From JACVSF01 sp036702855 (lineage in GTDB: Bacteria; Cyanobacteriota; Cyanobacteriia; Phormidesmidales; Phormidesmidaceae): a stretch of DNA of 18,228 nt. The notes under the pieces were generated by a model. The model was not told the origin of the DNA. It searched no databases and saw only the letters and a program-made list of their open reading frames with translations. Below, piece by piece: positions 16,101 through 18,228 of this stretch. The stretch is from the NCBI GenBank assembly GCA_036702855.1, contig DATNQF010000092.1, positions 1 through 18,228 of the forward strand. The letters run 5' to 3'. A program made the translations under genes and the position numbers. The stretch's first letter is position 1. Every line of letters starts with the position of its first letter.

Positions 16101-17056
16101 TTAACACCAGTATTGGCATTGTGATAGGGTCACGCCACTACGCTCAAGGGCTTGACCTGCTCCGAGATGCTGATATTGCCATGTACCGGGCCAAAAACAG
16201 CGGCAAAGCTTGCTATGCCATCTTTGATCCCCAAATGCATTTGCAAGTGCTTCGAGAAATGCACCTAGAAAATGCCTTACGCTCTGCCCTAGAACATCGT
16301 CAGTTTATCTTGCATTATCAGCCTATTGTCTGCCTGAAGACAGGTCAAATCAAAGGGTTTGAAGCATTAGTACGATGGCAGCACCCTCATCATGGCTTGA
16401 TTCCTCCTTCAGATTTTATTTCCTTGGCCGAGGAAACGGGGCTAATCGTGCCTCTTGGAAGCCAAGTTTTAGAAATTGCCTGTCATCAGTTAAGTAAGTG
16501 GCACCAGCGTTACTCCGGCCTACCCCCGCTGACGATGAGTATTAACTTGTCGGCTAAGCAGCTGAGCAATCCTAATTTGATTGCCCAACTTGATCGGGCA
16601 CTCACCCAAACTGGGCTAGACCCCTGTTACCTAACGCTTGAGATTACAGAAAGCGTTCTGATTAAAGACATTGAGAACACAATTACTGTCCTTAAAGAAA
16701 TTCGAGATCGGGGCATTGGTTTGACGATTGATGATTTTGGCACTGGGTATTCCTCCCTTAGCTACTTACACCGCTTCCCATTTACTGCCCTCAAGATCGA
16801 CAAATCCTTTGTTGCTCAGTTAGACAATTCAAAAGAAGATCCTGGCCTTGTTAAGACAATTTTGGCGTTGGCTGATAGCTTAGGGTTGGATGTGATTGCT
16901 GAAGGCATTGAAACCGAGCATCACCTAACTGCTTTGAAAGCCATCCATTGTGAATTTGGCCAGGGATTCCTCTTTAGTAAAGGATTAACTGTTTCCCAGA
17001 TCGAGGCTTCCTTACCTCAAGTTTTTAAGCTTGTCCATGAAACAGAATCAGGCTAA
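13130..17056 (+). CDS. Membrane-anchored six-PAS GGDEF-EAL cyclic-di-GMP signalling protein
   Basis: This 1308-residue protein is predicted to make and/or degrade cyclic di-GMP in response to signals sensed by PAS domains. Two membrane helices (about 22-41 and 50-70) anchor it. Six PAS/PAC units follow at about 100-214, 231-343, 360-475, 490-596, 612-729 and 746-855, most ending in a D-I-T-E/D-x-like PAC motif and linked by short helices. The GGDEF domain (about 868-1030) has SGDEF at 950-954 and an RxxD I-site, Arg941-Asp944, placed five residues before it. The EAL domain (about 1047-1290) has EAL at 1078-1080, Asn1139, LEITES at 1170-1175, Asp1201-Asp1202 in DDFGTG, Lys1222 and AEGIE at 1257-1261. 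The key residues are present, so both activities are possible. An AAGGGG lies 6 nt before the ATG. Ligands of the PAS units are unknown. Confidence 0.95.
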   Translation: MSPHQVCQPTSAEAQPSPRRFLWRLLLMLQGTLLFTYLGWLEPLSHSLAARTLAIALGLVSQLVLGVILFRQSLDSQQGSHQTFRQDGADGSNSQDGGEAEWFRLIADNVDHVFWVVKLSNPPQHLYINPAYETVFGLARERLYQNSQAFLEGVHPADLPNVVAALGHLAETGERFEQTFRIVRPDGTLRWIHAQAFALLNREGIPYCSVGLAEDITEQKQATLALQESETRLKMALEAAQIVCWENDLTTGKVQCIGQFGSAGWSPTAWKTSQARVFQELIPEVEQEAVLHNIQTAIAQGGDYYSEHSVLTAEQQFIWVLDRGKILTDLEGKPQKLIGLSMNITERKALERALQESQSQLADILNNALACIVQYRLYPDHHFTYDFWSEGAEAVFGFTAQEFMQDTQLWFSRVLPEDIEAVVRPVWERIRLGETTRIEYRFRHKDGTLRWIASAATSHWNAEAGCWICTVIDTDISDLKQAEENLRRFERVFSATVDAVALLDHNYRYLLVNDAYLNRFKKSRHEILGQPVANIIGAEVFAACKHYLEGCLTGEEHQFEFWFEHPAVGREFISVTYAPYRELDGTVSGIVASIRNLTDLKQAETNLRAERDLLNGVMNTSIAAIVVLDPKGNLQFANPQAEQILGISQKELKERTYNSLEWQHTTSESDPWAEHTQPFRQVLSTGEAVQDARLAIRWPDGQRRLLSVNGAPIKDTQGQIVNLVFTVNDITERIAAETALRESETRFRLLAENMLDLVCLHALDGTYIYVSPSCQTVLGYVPEELMGTSPYALLHPEDCDRIWSEAHQLALKGQCVPVTYRIRCDDGQYLWFETLINPIYSEAGQVIQLQTTSRNVTDKVEIQAKLEHDALYDALTGLPNRSLLMERLNSALERLHQHADLNFAVLFLDLDRFKIINDSMGHQVGDALLFKFARKLKEIVRSIDVAARLSGDEFVLLLEEVEDTQDAVRVAERILAELQEPFILQGREVFVNTSIGIVIGSRHYAQGLDLLRDADIAMYRAKNSGKACYAIFDPQMHLQVLREMHLENALRSALEHRQFILHYQPIVCLKTGQIKGFEALVRWQHPHHGLIPPSDFISLAEETGLIVPLGSQVLEIACHQLSKWHQRYSGLPPLTMSINLSAKQLSNPNLIAQLDRALTQTGLDPCYLTLEITESVLIKDIENTITVLKEIRDRGIGLTIDDFGTGYSSLSYLHRFPFTALKIDKSFVAQLDNSKEDPGLVKTILALADSLGLDVIAEGIETEHHLTALKAIHCEFGQGFLFSKGLTVSQIEASLPQVFKLVHETESG

Positions 17057-17106
17057 AAATTAGCGTTGCCAATCCTGTGAATGCCACCCTAAGATTCGCC
17101 AAAAAA

Positions 17107-17130
17107 AGAGATGCAAGTAGTTGCATCTCT
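17107..17130 (-). terminator. Intrinsic terminator of the RNA-binding protein gene
   Basis: AGAGATGCAA and TTGCATCTCT form a perfect 10-bp stem with a GTAG loop. In the minus direction the hairpin is followed by a run of T residues (seven A's at 17101-17107 on the plus strand, the last overlapping the stem), which fits an intrinsic terminator for the rbp gene ending at 17262. On the plus strand it lies about 50 bp after the PAS-GGDEF-EAL stop but has no T-run, so termination from that side would be weaker. Confidence 0.8.
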
Positions 17131-17261
17131 AAAATTCGCTATTCAGAAAGACTTTGTAAAAGGCACGGTTAAAACTCGCGCCTAATCCGAGAATTGTTCT
17201 AACCTTGTTAGCTTGAGACAGAAATCACAGTTGAAAAACTGGATCTTACTAGAAGGGGAAA

Positions 17262-17618
17262 TTACCAGCGGGAGAACTCGCGATCGCGACCACCGCCGCC
17301 ACCGCGACGGTCCTGTCCACCACCGCCCCAGCCGCCGCGGTTGCCACCGTTGCCGCTAGGACGACCACCGCCCTCTTGGCGGGGCCGGGCTTTATTAACC
17401 CGCAGTTCGCGGCCCATCCACTCTGCGCCATCAAGGGCTTCAATGGCCGCATCTTCCTCAGCTTCACTGCTCATCTCAACAAAGGCAAATCCACGAGGGC
17501 GTCCGGTTTCCCGATCAGTCGGGAGGGTAACCCGACTAACCTTGCCGTATTCCTCGAAGACACTGGTCAGGTCTTCCTGAGTAGCGTTGTAGGATAGGTT
17601 CCCTACATAGATCGACAT
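17262..17618 (-). CDS. rbp: Glycine-rich single-RRM RNA-binding protein
   Basis: The product binds RNA through one RRM; relatives in Anabaena and Synechocystis are small, often cold-induced proteins linked to mRNA handling and localisation. From the ATG at 17618 it has 118 residues. RNP2 is IYVGNL (3-8), RNP1 is RGFAFVEM (42-49), and the fold ends near RELRVNKARPR. Residues about 83-110 are a Gly/Arg/Asn-rich tail (GGGRPSGNGGNRGGWGGGG), and the end is DREFSRW. The frame is open upstream to a GTG at 17675, but the methionine at 17618 matches the family's MSIYVGNL start. No rpsU gene follows, although some cyanobacterial rbp genes have one. A long leader with a 16-bp palindrome precedes it, and an intrinsic terminator follows. 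Confidence 0.94.
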   Translation of the reverse strand: MSIYVGNLSYNATQEDLTSVFEEYGKVSRVTLPTDRETGRPRGFAFVEMSSEAEEDAAIEALDGAEWMGRELRVNKARPRQEGGGRPSGNGGNRGGWGGGGQDRRGGGGGRDREFSRW

Positions 17619-17663
17619 GGCACAACTCCAAACAATACATGACGTGTAGCGAGTTCGATTCGG

Positions 17664-17679
17664 AGCGGTGCGCACCGCT
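17664..17679. promoter_or_regulatory. Perfect 16-bp palindrome in the rbp leader
   Basis: AGCGGTGCGCACCGCT is a perfect 16-bp palindrome, 46 bp upstream of the rbp start codon. It is GC-rich in an otherwise more AT-rich stretch. It could be an operator for a dimeric regulator or a hairpin in the rbp 5' UTR, where cold-regulated cyanobacterial rbp mRNAs are known to carry control elements. Which of these is true cannot be told here. Confidence 0.6.
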
Positions 17680-17877
17680 GATCTCAGACCGAGTCAGAAC
17701 CGGAATCAACCGACCTACCAGAAGCAAACTATATACACAAAACCTACAGTAACATAGGCCTCGTGGAGATGGGATGTTCCTGAAACGGTTAGTGACAAAG
17801 GGTTTGGCGGCAAATTGAATCTAGGATCTCGAGATAAACGCACCATTCTGACACAGGGTTTTTATAGAGAAAAATAA

Positions 17878-17897
17878 GCTCTGCTCGGCAGTAGAGC
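17878..17897 (-). terminator. Hairpin followed by T-rich sequence on the minus strand
   Basis: GCTCTGCT and AGTAGAGC form an 8-bp stem with one G-U pair and a CGGC loop. On the minus strand the sequence after the hairpin is TTATTTTTCTC, which fits a weak intrinsic terminator for a transcript coming from the right. No minus-strand gene is visible to the right inside the window, so the transcript, if any, would be a short RNA or read-through. Confidence 0.4.
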
Positions 17898-18052
17898 CTG
17901 CGGCAAAACAGACGAACCACAACGACAAAACTATTGGAGCCGTCTTACCAATACAGGCAACGGCTCAAGCTGCCTTAGGAGTTATCGTCGTAACGTTCTT
18001 TTTAAGCTGAGCGGCACGTAGAAAGCATTGCCCTTGTTCAGGGGATTTGGCT

Positions 18053-18066
18053 AGCTTAGCTAAGCT
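18053..18066. repeat. 14-bp palindrome near the right edge
   Basis: AGCTTAGCTAAGCT is a perfect 14-bp palindrome followed by TTTTT. It can fold as a 5-bp stem with an AGCT loop, giving a weak plus-strand terminator-like shape, or serve as a dimer-binding site. It lies 16 bp before a TATAAT box. Confidence 0.35.
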
Positions 18067-18228
18067 TTTTAGCTGCCTAAGTATAATTACTAATATTTAC
18101 ATAAAAAGTATACAGGCTACTTAAGAACGTTTTTTATACAAAATTTTTGGAGACTTTAATTAATGGTTTATTCACCTGAAAAGTAACAAGACATACTGAA
18201 ATCAACGGGCAAGAGCTTTCCTGAGAAT

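Larger units (their letters stand above)
17619..18228. other. Gene-free region at the right edge, upstream of rbp
   Basis: No coding gene is supported in these 610 bp. On the rbp side it contains the rbp leader with a 16-bp palindrome at 17664-17679. Further right are a hairpin at 17878-17897, a GAGCCGT/ACGGCTC pair (17937-17966), an AACGTTCTT/AAGAACGTT inverted pair (17992-18000 and 18123-18131), and a 14-bp palindrome at 18053-18066. A TATAAT is at 18082-18087 and a GGAG precedes an ATG at 18163, but that frame stops after seven codons. The density of structure could mean a non-coding RNA or a regulatory zone for a gene to the right. Confidence 0.5.

Noticed and set aside
17641..17715. tRNA-like sequence around GAGTTCGATTCGG upstream of rbp
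   Set aside because: The segment resembles a T-loop, but the flanking bases do not pair as a T-stem and there is no acceptor stem or anticodon arm.

Overview
The window looks like part of a cyanobacterial chromosome. The evidence is 14 copies of the HIP1 octamer GCGATCGC in 18.2 kb, a DUF3122 gene, a short glycine-rich RRM protein of the cyanobacterial Rbp type, ClpS, a PntA/PntB transhydrogenase, and a long TPR protein of a common cyanobacterial kind. The mix of genes suggests a filamentous or Leptolyngbya-like lineage, but the genus is inference. I see no transposase, phage, CRISPR array, tRNA or rRNA.

Layout. At the left edge, rplU and rpmA (+) form a ribosomal operon that ends in a very long hairpin terminator. 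Facing it is a minus-strand cluster: a DUF2103 gene overlaps a Trm1-type tRNA guanine-26 methyltransferase by 4 bp, followed 58 bp later by a DUF4268 protein with a nuclease-like N-terminus. clpS (-) lies upstream of this cluster. Between clpS and pntB is a 234-bp spacer with three copies of a GAAACCCGGTTTC palindrome about 50 bp apart. pntA and pntB (-) encode the complete proton-translocating transhydrogenase. Upstream of pntA is an 867-bp gap with two clear inverted repeats.

The right half holds a small acidic orphan protein (+), a fused ABC exporter (+), a minus-strand pair (12-repeat TPR protein, then DUF3122) whose stop and start codons share a base, a small exported coiled-coil protein (+), and a 1308-residue membrane-anchored sensor with six PAS domains, a GGDEF and an EAL domain (+). 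A convergent glycine-rich RNA-binding protein gene (-) follows, with a hairpin terminator on its side. The last 550 bp has no gene but several palindromes and hairpins.

No obviously new multi-gene system stands out. The best leads are the DUF2103-Trm1-DUF4268 cluster, the absence of both known proton-channel histidines in the transhydrogenase, the inverted repeat in front of pntA, the 16-bp palindrome in the rbp leader, and the structured right-edge spacer.
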